A stretch of 64,000 nucleotides of DNA from an uncultured Pelagibacteraceae bacterium (GTDB lineage: Bacteria > Pseudomonadota > Alphaproteobacteria > Pelagibacterales > Pelagibacteraceae). Below, in pieces: positions 38,729 through 46,914 of the stretch; position 1 is the stretch's first letter; every line of letters begins with the position of its first letter. The DNA lies in the NCBI GenBank assembly GCA_902597895.1, contig CACJZM010000001.1, positions 15,001 through 79,000 on the forward strand, given 5' to 3'. The position numbers and the translations under genes are program-made. Under the pieces are notes generated by a model. That model searched no databases and had not been told where the DNA came from. It saw nothing but the letters and a program-made list of their open reading frames with translations.

Positions 38729-39045
38729 ATATTTTCTCTTATCCAGGCGACAATATTTGATTTCGTTGTTGCCCCAACCTTTGTAGCTTTCAACTCTCCG
38801 TCCTTGAAAAGTAGCATTGTAGGTATGCCTCGAATACCATATTTGGTTGGTGTGTTAGGCTCATTATCAATGTTGTGCTTTGCTATAACTACCTCATCAG
38901 ACATTTCATTTGAGATTTCTTCTAGAGTTGGTGCTATTTGTTTGCATGGTCCACACCACTCAGCCCAGAAATCAACTATAGTTGGTTTAGAAGATTTGAT
39001 TACTTTGTTTTCAAAATTTTCATCAGTTAAATTTAATGTAGCCAT
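38725..39045 (-). CDS. trxA: thioredoxin
   Basis: A cytoplasmic disulfide reductant. It has the canonical WCGPC active site (about residues 30-34), the buried Asp (VDFWAEWC), the cis-Pro loop GIRGIPTMLLF and a length of 106. It converges on folC with a 4-nt overlap. Confidence 0.97.
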   Translation of the reverse strand: MATLNLTDENFENKVIKSSKPTIVDFWAEWCGPCKQIAPTLEEISNEMSDEVVIAKHNIDNEPNTPTKYGIRGIPTMLLFKDGELKATKVGATTKSNIVAWIRENI

Positions 39046-39110
39046 AAGAACTATATATTGAGAATTAAATTTTAATCAATAGTAAAAAAAAATTTTTTTC
39101 ATTATCCACA

Positions 39111-40235
39111 CTAAGAATTTTCATATTTTTTTTGTATTGACATTACATGATTATTTAATTCATCTAAAAACTTTAATTTTTCTTGATCATTTTCATTGGA
39201 ATACTTATCTCTAAGAGTATCAATCTCATTATAACAGGTGGATACTGTCCACCATTTTTCAGCTTTTTCACTTAAAATTCTTTTTGCAATCGATCGTTTA
39301 ATTGATTGAAACATATTATTTGGCAAAGTCTCAGGAGACTCTTGAAAAATTATTTTTTTTCCAAAACCGACAAGTCTCTCATCGTCAAATTTGTCAAGAA
39401 GTCTCAATTTATCCTTCCATGAGGCAGCATGCCATGAGGGAAATAATGAGGTGTCTTTATTTGAAGTAAACTTTTGATAAATACTCTCCTCCGCATATAT
39501 ATCCTCTTGAGACTTAGATTGTTCTTTCTCCTCTGCAATTTCTCTTAATGCAGTTAAAATATTTTGACTAAATTTTTCATTCTCTTTTATTAATTTTGCC
39601 CTTTTAAATATTAAACTTTTATCTATTACATTATAAGGTTCAACCTCCATACCGTACTTCGCATCTAATATTATGGGAGCTTTATTAGATCTAATTGTTC
39701 TTAAAAATTTAGGAGTTTTTTTCATTTCAGCTCTTAACTCATTTATTGACATATTTAATAACGGCTCAATATCAACACGAAGATCGACAGCCTGACCCCA
39801 ATTATAAATTGGATGTATACAGTGTTTTGGATGTAGAGGCGCACATAAATATAATCTTGATTTCCCATAGAAGTATTCATTTAAAGTAATTATTTCTTCT
39901 TTTTTAAAGATTGTTTCTGTATCTGATCTACTTGCTGTTCTTAAAAACATATCCCAAGTACTCGGTTGTCTTTTTTTAATAATACTTAAAATTTTTGCAG
40001 TTAAAGTAGCATCTGTTAATGCGCTGTGAGCATCACTAGAATCTAGTCCTTGCATTCGAGAAAGAGATTCAAGCTTAAATATCGGGTTATTCTTTTCATT
40101 TATTTCTGTTTCTAAAACTGAAGGATCTACTGCATAGGCAGCTCGAGCAATGTTTATACCATCGTGACGTTTTGAAGGTGAAGCATTTGTTATGTAAGGA
40201 TATCTAATACCTTTAAAAAATTCCTTTCTAATCAT
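39111..40235 (-). pseudogene. sbcB: exonuclease I, C-terminal part (downstream of the insert)
   Basis: The larger piece of an exonuclease I gene (3'-5' ssDNA exonuclease). It contains the third nuclease motif (SDAHSALTDATLTAKIL, with the His and Asp of the active site) and the SH3-like and helical C-terminal domains, complete to the normal end. Coordinates are those of the frame opened by the ATG at 40235. Homology continues upstream to 40248 (GFDDE, including the Asp equivalent to E. coli D108), so re-initiation at this ATG would lose a catalytic residue. The frame is the same as that of the N-terminal piece. Confidence 0.85.
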
Positions 40236-40248
40236 TTCATCATCAAAT

Positions 40249-40299
40249 CCTGTTTGAAAAAGCGACTAACCCCCTCTTATAAAAAGAGGGGGCAGCCGC
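40249..40299 (-). other. 51-nt palindromic insert with an in-frame UAG inside exonuclease I
   Basis: The insert lies between GWSNIG and FDDE of the nuclease motif. On the minus strand it opens with GCGGCTGCCCCCTCTT, then a 5-nt loop TTTAT, then AAGAGGGGGTTAGTCGC (hairpin 40262-40299). The inner 9 bp are perfect and the outer 7 pairs include two G-U pairs and one bulged T. It ends with TTTTTCAAACAGG. Its length is 17 codons, so both flanks stay in frame, but TAG at 40268-40266 stops translation. AGG directly flanks both sides. The hairpin is far richer in G/C than its surroundings. Nothing else like it was seen in the window. Confidence 0.85.
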
Positions 40300-40592
40300 C
40301 CTATATTGGACCACCCCATGAAGATTGCCGGACTCCATCTCTTGAAGGTTTTTTCAACTTCACCAAGCATTTGATAATGGCTTAAATTTCCTTGAGTTAA
40401 TTGTTTAATACTTGTTTTGTTAACTATTAAAGCCATTGCTTGGGGAATTTCACCTTCAGGCAATCTACATCTTAAATTAAATCTGTCTTTTTCTTTAAAG
40501 TTTTCATCAACTAATACTCCACCAATTTCAATTATACTTCCAAAATCTGTCGATGCTGACGAGCTCTCTATGTCCCAAATAGCTAGATTCAT
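40266..40592 (-). pseudogene. sbcB: exonuclease I, N-terminal part (ends at in-frame UAG)
   Basis: The first 108 codons of an exonuclease I gene. The catalytic DxE of motif I is intact (AIWDIESSSAS, D8/E10) and homology runs through FMGWSNIG, then the next residues come from the insert and end at UAG. Removing the 17-codon insert joins the two parts into 476 residues, matching the 475 of E. coli SbcB. Its start lies 7 nt after rmuC, so it is the distal gene of that unit. The absence of other mutations argues for a recent insertion, a tolerated one, or a sequence error. Confidence 0.85.
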
Positions 40593-40598
40593 AATTTA

Positions 40599-41591
40599 TT
40601 AATTAAGTTTATTTGGGTTTTCTGTATCAATTTCTTCACTTTTTTTATCTTCTAAATCAAGTTCAGCAATTTTTGATGTATGTTTTTGTATCTTTTCAGC
40701 TGATGTTCTTGCTTGTCTAAAAAGTTCTGAAATTTGCCCATGTTTAACATCAGCATCAACTATCCTCTTTGTTAATCTTTTTACATCCTCATCTAATGCT
40801 ATAACTTGTTTTTGGATAATTCCTGATAATGTATACATTTCCCTATTTTGAATAAGCAATCTATAGGTTCGCAAAAATCCAAAAATTGTATCAGGAGATA
40901 CTATTACAACATTTTTTTCTCTAGCTTTTTTTATAAAATTTTCTGGATGATTTGAAATATCTCTGAAAACCCCCTCTGACGCCACAAACATAAGAGCTAA
41001 AGGTGCAGTTTCGCCGTTAATAATATATTTTTCAGATATATCTTTTATATGTTTTGCAATATCTTCTCTAAAAGCTTTAGCCAAAGTTTTTTTTATTTGA
41101 TCATCTTTCTCCTCATGCATTTTTTTATAATTTTCCCAACTAAATTTTGAGTCGATGCAAACAGAGTCATTAGCAGACCCAAAGGTTAGAAAACAATCTG
41201 GTCTTTTACCATTAGAAAGAGTATGCTGAAATTTATAGTGTTTTTTATTAATTGAGTCCTTAACAATATCCTCTAAATATTCCTCTCCAAATTTTCCTCT
41301 TTCTGTCTTGTTGTTAAATAGATTATTGAAATCTAACATATCTTTTTGTAAATCCTCAATTTTTTGTTTTGTATCTGTAATAGTCTGTAATTTTGAATTT
41401 AAATCTCCAAGCTGTTTATTGACAGTTCTTTCAACTCCAAGATCATTTTTACTATTCATTTTTTGAAAGATTAGGAAAACTAATATTAATAGAATTCCCA
41501 AAAAACCAATTATTACAAACTCTAACAATTTTAAGTCCTTATATTTACTGTTTTTGTGAGGATTTAGAATTATGTTAAGAACTAAACCCAC
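40599..41591 (-). CDS. rmuC: DNA recombination protein RmuC
   Basis: A RmuC-family protein that limits inversion of repeated sequence and has a nuclease-like core. A hydrophobic anchor (about 24-44) is followed by a coiled coil (about 55-95) and the RmuC core (about 100-300, with KFGEEYLEDIV, PDCFL and IDSKFSWENY, the last resembling a PD-(D/E)XK Asp-x-Lys pair). Length 330 is short for the family. It precedes exonuclease I by 6 nt and follows another PD-(D/E)XK nuclease gene, forming a small DNA-processing cluster. Confidence 0.9.
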   Translation of the reverse strand: MGLVLNIILNPHKNSKYKDLKLLEFVIIGFLGILLILVFLIFQKMNSKNDLGVERTVNKQLGDLNSKLQTITDTKQKIEDLQKDMLDFNNLFNNKTERGKFGEEYLEDIVKDSINKKHYKFQHTLSNGKRPDCFLTFGSANDSVCIDSKFSWENYKKMHEEKDDQIKKTLAKAFREDIAKHIKDISEKYIINGETAPLALMFVASEGVFRDISNHPENFIKKAREKNVVIVSPDTIFGFLRTYRLLIQNREMYTLSGIIQKQVIALDEDVKRLTKRIVDADVKHGQISELFRQARTSAEKIQKHTSKIAELDLEDKKSEEIDTENPNKLN

Positions 41592-41651
41592 AGCTTCTAA
41601 ACAAGTAGCATTAATTTAGTGATTCTGTTTATAAACACAAAAATTTTAATG

Positions 41652-42338
41652 TCAAGATAAGTTTTTTAATTCATGAAATTTTTTGAGTCTTCCTAAAAAT
41701 AAGTTCTGATATATTTCTAATTCAGCTCCCTCAATTTTAAACTCTTGGAATAAAATATCTTTTGTACATAGTAAAATTATTCCTGCTTCCATTTTTGTTC
41801 CGTGAACTACATCATGAGCCAGAGTATAAGCTCCTAATTGTAAAAAGTAATCCTGTATATATGCACTTTTCTTAATTTTGTTTGCTTGTTTAAAATCTAT
41901 CACGACGCTTTTGCCTTGGTAAACTCCAATAAGATCAGCAGTTCCAGCATATTTTTCAGGATAAACAAGTGTTGTTTCAACTCCATATATTTCTTCTAGC
42001 TTTCCTTTGATACCTTTATCTATTATTTCCTTTGCCATATTTTTATATTTTTCATTACTTTCAAAAAAACTTTCATTAATACGTCCTCTCAAAAAATCCT
42101 CTAAATAAGAATGCATTGATGTACCTGTTGCTGATGCTTCATTTTTAATTTTATTAGCGACCGCAGGGCCTACACGTTCAATCCAATTTTTTAATGCTGC
42201 TTTATCTTCATCTGATTTAGTTTGCTGTAAGATAGAAGTAACGCTTGGAAGTTTTTGATTATTTACCAAGTATTTTCTTAATCCATCCTCAATTGATCTT
42301 GAGGATTTTGGATAGTTAAATTTATTATTCCAGATCAT
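41652..42338 (-). CDS. PD-(D/E)XK nuclease, RecB/MGME1-like
   Basis: 228 residues. The single-domain RecB-like nuclease pattern is readable: GTSMHSYLEDFL (H76, E80), then GTADLIG (D135), VIDFKQ (D148, K150) and the QLGAYTLA motif (about 166-173). This layout matches exonucleases related to mitochondrial MGME1 and phage recombination exonucleases. It starts 1 nt after hisG, so it is transcribed with the histidine genes, but its likely partners are rmuC and sbcB downstream. The substrate is unknown. Confidence 0.8.
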   Translation of the reverse strand: MIWNNKFNYPKSSRSIEDGLRKYLVNNQKLPSVTSILQQTKSDEDKAALKNWIERVGPAVANKIKNEASATGTSMHSYLEDFLRGRINESFFESNEKYKNMAKEIIDKGIKGKLEEIYGVETTLVYPEKYAGTADLIGVYQGKSVVIDFKQANKIKKSAYIQDYFLQLGAYTLAHDVVHGTKMEAGIILLCTKDILFQEFKIEGAELEIYQNLFLGRLKKFHELKNLS

Positions 42339-42339
42339 T

Positions 42340-43029
42340 TTAATTTTTAGAGAGCAATTTAATCAATTTTTTAAACCCTTTTTTGTTAGTACTTAGTTTG
42401 GAAACCATCATAGATGCTTGCGATTTTATAATTTGTCCATCTTTTAATATTCTTAGTTTATTTGCTTTTAATGTTTCTCCTGAACTAGTTATATCTGATA
42501 CTATCTCTGAAGTTCCAGTGAGTGGTGCTACTTCGGTACTTCCTAAACTTTTTATGAGTTTAAACTGTGTTACACCTCTTGAATATAAAAAATCTCTTGT
42601 TAAATTCAAATATTTTGTACTAACTCTTAATTTTTTCTTCTTTTTATCTTTAAATTCAAAAGCAATTTCTTCAAGATCAGCTATTGTTTGAACATCAATC
42701 CAATCATCAGGGATTGCAATTACTAAATTGGCTTTTCCAAATTCATACTTTTTAACAATTTTAATTTTATTTTGAATATTTTGTTCACTCTCTCTTAAAA
42801 GATCATAACCAGAAAAACCAATATCTAGAGAACCATCTCCCAAACTCTCTATAATTTCTCTTGCATGCAAATAAATAATTTTAATATTTTTTTTTCCAGA
42901 AATATATCCTACTAAATCCCTCTTGCCTTTTTCAGATGATAATTTTAATTTCATTTTTTTAAAAATATTTAAAACATCATTTCTAAGTCTGCCTTTACTT
43001 GGTATTCCAATTTTAATTAAATTACTCAT
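42340..43029 (-). CDS. hisG: ATP phosphoribosyltransferase, short form
   Basis: The first step of histidine synthesis. The start MSNLIKIGIPSKGRL at 43029 is preferred over one 12 codons upstream because the catalytic domain begins there. 229 residues without the C-terminal ACT-like domain, so it needs HisZ, encoded just upstream. Motifs GSTEVAPLTGTSEIVSDITSSGETL (phosphoribosyl-pyrophosphate loop, about 155-180) are complete. Its ATG overlaps the end of the sulfotransferase gene by 8 nt. Confidence 0.94.
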   Translation of the reverse strand: MSNLIKIGIPSKGRLRNDVLNIFKKMKLKLSSEKGKRDLVGYISGKKNIKIIYLHAREIIESLGDGSLDIGFSGYDLLRESEQNIQNKIKIVKKYEFGKANLVIAIPDDWIDVQTIADLEEIAFEFKDKKKKKLRVSTKYLNLTRDFLYSRGVTQFKLIKSLGSTEVAPLTGTSEIVSDITSSGETLKANKLRILKDGQIIKSQASMMVSKLSTNKKGFKKLIKLLSKN

Positions 43030-43867
43030 ATTTATATTCTTTAATTTCATTCTTAAAAATTTCATTCATTTGATATAATAAATTTTTATCAAGAATATTT
43101 TTATAATTGTTCTTTATTCCTAAATTAAAAAATTTAATTTTTTCATTAGTGCCTTTTTTGTTAATAGCTTCAGGAAAACCTGAGGTATCCTCTTCTTTTT
43201 TTAATTTATCGAAACTACAATTTTCAATACATTTTTTTGCTTTTTCTTTATCTATTAAACTTGAATCTTTTCTTAAATTTTTAATAAATTCTAAAATACC
43301 TATGAATGTTTCATATGTTTCTAGTTCTAGATCTTCATATTTTACTAAATATACTGGAAAGGACTTATGATTTAACCAGGATTTATGGTTGAGGCTCCAA
43401 GATAGTAAAGGTTGAAAACCAATATATCTGTTATCTATTTTGGAGACTATTCCTCTTTTCTCATCTATCATAAATTTTAGAGCATCTTCTTTGCTAATTT
43501 GATAATGTGTAGCTAGAGAAGTAATAACATTTCTTGGATCTCTAATTAAATAAATTGCCCCTAAAGTATTCTGTGAGTTTGTAAAAGTATAATTATTTAT
43601 TTTACAAAATGCGTTGTGAGTTTTTAAAAATTTTAATTTTTTTGATTCATTAATTTTTTCTTGTTCTCTAATCCAATACTTTGCAGTATCCTCAGGATTT
43701 TCAAATTTATCATCATAACTTTTAAAATTATTTTCACTTGGAAATGAATTTATATTTTTTAACAAATTAAAATTAAATGTTCCGTCAACTGAAAAGAAGT
43801 AACTACAAAGTAAAGATCTGAGCCATGTATTACCACTTTTAGGATATGATGCAATCCAGATAATCAT
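43022..43867 (-). CDS. sulfotransferase domain protein
   Basis: A predicted PAPS-dependent sulfotransferase of 281 residues. The 5'-phosphosulfate loop YPKSGNTWLR is at 8-17 and the 3'-phosphate motif in IYLIRDPRNVITS near 125-137; both are complete. It is embedded between hisZ and hisG with a 4-nt ATGA overlap at its start and an 8-nt overlap at its end, so it is translated with them. No link to histidine synthesis is known. The acceptor (lipid, polysaccharide, small molecule) cannot be told from sequence. Confidence 0.87.
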   Translation of the reverse strand: MIIWIASYPKSGNTWLRSLLCSYFFSVDGTFNFNLLKNINSFPSENNFKSYDDKFENPEDTAKYWIREQEKINESKKLKFLKTHNAFCKINNYTFTNSQNTLGAIYLIRDPRNVITSLATHYQISKEDALKFMIDEKRGIVSKIDNRYIGFQPLLSWSLNHKSWLNHKSFPVYLVKYEDLELETYETFIGILEFIKNLRKDSSLIDKEKAKKCIENCSFDKLKKEEDTSGFPEAINKKGTNEKIKFFNLGIKNNYKNILDKNLLYQMNEIFKNEIKEYKYE

Positions 43868-44910
43868 GATAAATTAATCGCTGCCCCTACTGCAGGAACT
43901 TTTTTTATTGCTCCAAGATCTGAAATTAAATTGTCATATCTGCCACCATTGATTTCTATATTATTTGATCTATTTTTAATATTAATCCTAAAAACCATAC
44001 CGGTGTAATATTCAAGCTCCCTTCCAAATGAGGATGAAAACTTTATATTCAACTTTTGATATTTATTTTTAGTAATGGGAAAATAATTTTTTTCTACTCT
44101 TAAATTTATTTTATTCTTTTTAAAAAAATTATTTAATTTAAGTGCTGCTTTATCTATTGGACAATTTATATTTAAAAATTCTTTAATAATTTTAGATACA
44201 TTTCGTCCCTTTTTGGTTCTTCTTGGATCCTTAATTTTATTATCAAACCTTTGAAGTATTTCATCAACAGTCCTACCAGAAATCATTTTTGATTGATTTT
44301 CATTTAACATTTTTTTGTATCTTTTCTTATCTATCTCAACAACTGTTGGATCAACATCAGAATTTGTCTCTAATCTTTTTAATAAATCGTTGAAGTATTT
44401 TTCCCTCCAAAAATGTCTCTGAAGACGTAATCTCCACCTTTTTGGAATATCAAGTTTATTTAAAAGCACTTTAAATATTTCTACATTTCCAACCGTTAAA
44501 CTTCCAGTTTTGTATCCAAAATTCTTTATTGATTTAATTGAGGTCTCTAAAATATTTTGATCATCTTTTTTTTCATTTTTTGAACCTATAATTTCAAAAC
44601 CAATTTGATTTCTTATAATTGAATTTTTTTTATTAAATGTTTTCCTAAAAGCCTGTCCCTGATAACAAACTTTTTCTGTATCTGTGGTTTTTCGACTTAG
44701 ATATCTAATGCAAGATGCAATGGTTAAATCTGGTCTTAAACATAATTCTTTACCTTTTTGATCATTAAAAGAGAATAAAAATCTTTTAAAAGTTTCACCT
44801 GATCTTTCAACAATATGATTTGCCTCTATTACTGGAGGTAAATCAATATATTTAAAGCCTTTAGATTTTATAGATCTAAGGATGCTTTCAGATAATTTTT
44901 TTGACTTCAT
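43864..44910 (-). CDS. hisZ: ATP phosphoribosyltransferase regulatory subunit
   Basis: A HisRS-like paralogue without tRNA charging activity that activates short-form HisG. The class II fold is visible in LCLRPDLTIASCIRYL (about 54-69) and the ...RELEYYTGMVF and NGGRYDNLISDLG segments near the C-terminus. Length 348 is normal. It begins 23 nt inside hisS, in a different frame. Confidence 0.9.
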   Translation of the reverse strand: MKSKKLSESILRSIKSKGFKYIDLPPVIEANHIVERSGETFKRFLFSFNDQKGKELCLRPDLTIASCIRYLSRKTTDTEKVCYQGQAFRKTFNKKNSIIRNQIGFEIIGSKNEKKDDQNILETSIKSIKNFGYKTGSLTVGNVEIFKVLLNKLDIPKRWRLRLQRHFWREKYFNDLLKRLETNSDVDPTVVEIDKKRYKKMLNENQSKMISGRTVDEILQRFDNKIKDPRRTKKGRNVSKIIKEFLNINCPIDKAALKLNNFFKKNKINLRVEKNYFPITKNKYQKLNIKFSSSFGRELEYYTGMVFRINIKNRSNNIEINGGRYDNLISDLGAIKKVPAVGAAINLS

Positions 44911-46282
44911 CTATTAATTTCTCTTTAGGAATGGTTTTGCTATTTTCACCCTTCTGTCCCTGAAGGTTCTTTATTGTAATTGTTTTGTCATTAAATTCAT
45001 TTTCACCGCAGATTATAGCTACTGGTAATTCTCTCTTATTTGCTAGAGTCAGTTGTTTGCCAAGGTTTTTTTTGCTATCTAAAAATATTTCAGAGTTGAT
45101 ATTATTTTCCCTTAAAATATTTAATATTTCATAGTAATTTTTCAAATATTTTCTATCCATTACACAAACCATTACTGGTTTCTGTTGTTCCATTGAAATC
45201 TCATCAAATTGCATCATAGCAAATAAAAGACGGTCTACACCAAAACTAATACCAGTTCCTGGTACATCAACTCCTTTAAATCTTGATATCAATTTTGCAT
45301 AAGCTCCTCCTGAACAAATACTTCCTATATCTACTTTTTTACCTTTGTTATTAGTAACTTCAAAATTAAGATTGGTTTCAATAATAAATCCATCGTAATA
45401 AGCTAATCCTCTAACTATTGTAAAGTTAGTTTCCACTTGATCTTTGTAAGGTCCCATAGCAAGTATTTCAAAAAAATCTTCTAATTCTTTAATGCCTTCT
45501 TGAGATAGTTGGTTTTTTAAATTGTTTTTTAATTCTTTTAAATCTTTAATCTTTAAAAAATTTAAAATTTTAGATGCTTGTTCATCATTTAAATTAGCAC
45601 CTTTAGTAACAGCCCCACTTGAATCTTTTCTTTCCTTTTTAAGTAAATCTTCAACACCTTTTAAACCAAAACCTGGTTTATCAAGTTTATCGATTGCCCT
45701 TATTACCTTTAATTGTTTTTCCTCTGGGATATTTAAATCATTAATTAAACCTTGAATTATTTTTCTATTACTTACATTGATACTAAATTGTCCACTTTTT
45801 AAACCACAATCTAATAAGGTACTTGAAACTAAATTACATAACTCAACATTTGCTTGTGACGGGTCTGCGTTTCCAATTATGTCAAAGTCAGCTTGTGTAA
45901 ATTCCCTAAATCTTGCATTGCCAGGCTTTTCATTTCTAAAAACATTTTGAATTGCATAACGTTTATAAATTGAAGGAAGTTCTTGATTATTTTGAGCAAC
46001 GAATCTCGCTAAAGGACTGGACAAATCATAACGTAACGTAATGTTTTTATCTCCATCCCTAAATGAAAATACATCAGAAATAGCATTATCTTGATCTTCA
46101 CTTAAAAAAGTTCCTATATTTTCACTTACTTCAAAAGAAGGTGTTTCAAGAGCGTCTGCTCCAAACTTAATAAAGTTTCTCTCAATTGCTTTTAAAAGCT
46201 TTTTTTTGAGTAAAATTTTCTTGCCCCACCTATCTTCAAATCCTGATGGTAAACTTGGTATTAATTTTTTATCTTTATTCAT
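44888..46282 (-). CDS. hisS: histidyl-tRNA synthetase
   Basis: Charges tRNA-His. Class II motifs are clear: motif 2 in YAIQNVFRNEKPGNARFREF, the HisA-type signatures GLAYYDGF and GGAYAKLI, motif 3 GISFGVDRLLFAM, and a C-terminal anticodon-binding domain. The start MNKDKKLIPSLPSGFEDRW at 46282 is chosen because the longer frame would run into the tRNA-His gene 4 nt upstream. Length 464. The synthetase directly follows its own tRNA. Confidence 0.94.
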   Translation of the reverse strand: MNKDKKLIPSLPSGFEDRWGKKILLKKKLLKAIERNFIKFGADALETPSFEVSENIGTFLSEDQDNAISDVFSFRDGDKNITLRYDLSSPLARFVAQNNQELPSIYKRYAIQNVFRNEKPGNARFREFTQADFDIIGNADPSQANVELCNLVSSTLLDCGLKSGQFSINVSNRKIIQGLINDLNIPEEKQLKVIRAIDKLDKPGFGLKGVEDLLKKERKDSSGAVTKGANLNDEQASKILNFLKIKDLKELKNNLKNQLSQEGIKELEDFFEILAMGPYKDQVETNFTIVRGLAYYDGFIIETNLNFEVTNNKGKKVDIGSICSGGAYAKLISRFKGVDVPGTGISFGVDRLLFAMMQFDEISMEQQKPVMVCVMDRKYLKNYYEILNILRENNINSEIFLDSKKNLGKQLTLANKRELPVAIICGENEFNDKTITIKNLQGQKGENSKTIPKEKLIDEVKKII

Positions 46283-46286
46283 TTTT

Positions 46287-46361
46287 TGGTACCCTGGCTT
46301 GGGATCGAACCAAAAACTAAAGTTCCACAAACTTTCGTGATAACCATTTCACCACCAGGGC
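46287..46361 (-). tRNA. tRNA-His (GTG)
   Basis: A cloverleaf on the minus strand: acceptor GCCCTGG/CCAGGGT, D stem GTGA/TCAC, anticodon stem AAAGT/ACTTT with loop TTGTGGA (anticodon GTG), and encoded CCA at 46287-46289. The discriminator is A73, not the C73 common in bacteria, and the first pair is G1-U72. A G is encoded at -1 (46362). A73 with a G1-U72 pair is the alphaproteobacterial variant of tRNA-His. It lies 4 nt upstream of hisS. Confidence 0.93.
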
Positions 46362-46528
46362 CTATATTTATTTTATACTAATTGTTGTTAAATTAAAATT
46401 TTTAAATAATTAAATAGCTAGCGAGCAGCCAGCATGGAAATGATGTCTGTGAGTTTTTCTTGTTCTTTTAAAATATTTAATCATTGGGAGCTAAATAGCA
46501 TTAAATTAAATTATTGCAAGTATCATTT
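46362..46528 (-). promoter_or_regulatory. intergenic region upstream of tRNA-His with candidate promoter and small RNA
   Basis: On the minus strand, TTGCAA (46517-46512) and TATTTA (46495-46490), 16 nt apart, form a possible promoter. About 60 nt further is a G/C-rich hairpin GCTGGC-TGCTC-GCTAGC (46419-46435) followed by TATTTAATTATTT, a weak terminator shape. The transcript between them would be a short RNA of about 80-90 nt. Alternatively the promoter serves tRNA-His-hisS. No known RNA family was recognised. Confidence 0.3.
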
Positions 46529-46575
46529 GTATAGGAATTAATAAAGCTTAAAAGAAAGCTTTAAAATCCCTATAC
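46529..46575 (-). terminator. long hairpin after csp
   Basis: A 47-nt imperfect palindrome with end arms GTATAGG/CCTATAC and inner arms AAAGCTT/AAGCTTT around a short loop. It begins 17 nt after the csp stop. It has no clean U-tract, so it may be a terminator, an mRNA-stabilising 3' hairpin, or both. Confidence 0.5.
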
Positions 46576-46592
46576 AATTATTTGAATTAGAA

Positions 46593-46802
46593 TTAAGAGG
46601 TTTTTTGCAGTTTTACTGCGGAAGGACCTTTATCTCCATCTTCAACTTCAAATGTAAGTTCGTCACCTTCGTTTAAGTATCTTAAACCTGCATCTCTTAC
46701 AGCTGAAGCATGCACGAATACATCTTTTTCTTTATCTTCTCGTTCAATGAAACCATAACCTTTTTTTCCATTAAACCATTTTACTTTACCTTTTAGACTC
46801 AT
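46593..46802 (-). CDS. cold shock domain protein
   Basis: A 69-residue single cold-shock domain that binds single-stranded RNA or DNA. RNP1 is KGYGFIE (about 14-20) and RNP2 VFVHASAV (about 28-35); the aromatic residues are in place. It is monocistronic, with a structured upstream region (a 17-nt palindrome 29 nt before the ATG) and a long 3' hairpin. Such genes are often among the most highly expressed; regulation through mRNA structure is likely but not shown. Confidence 0.95.
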   Translation of the reverse strand: MSLKGKVKWFNGKKGYGFIEREDKEKDVFVHASAVRDAGLRYLNEGDELTFEVEDGDKGPSAVKLQKTS

Positions 46803-46830
46803 TTTACTCTTTCTTTTATTGTTAGTACTT

Positions 46831-46847
46831 AAGCTAATTATTAGCTT
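46831..46847. promoter_or_regulatory. palindrome upstream of csp
   Basis: AAGCTAAT and ATTAGCTT form a perfect 8+8 inverted repeat around one central base, 29-45 nt before the csp start codon. It may be an mRNA hairpin in the csp 5' leader (a common site of cold-shock control) or an operator. Confidence 0.4.
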
Positions 46848-46914
46848 GGTGACTTGTTAATAGATTTTAAAATTTATTGCAAGTTTATAATTGTTTAAAA
46901 AATGCTTATTAAGG

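Noticed and set aside
40266-40592. Reading the exonuclease I UAG as a recoded sense codon
   Set aside because: Readthrough would add 17 residues in the middle of the nuclease motif, RF1 appears normal, and no other in-frame UAG was noticed in the window; kept only as a minor alternative to insertion or bypassing.
46283-46330. Longer start for hisS at 46330
   Set aside because: It would read through the 3' half of tRNA-His; the conserved HisRS N-terminus begins at 46282.
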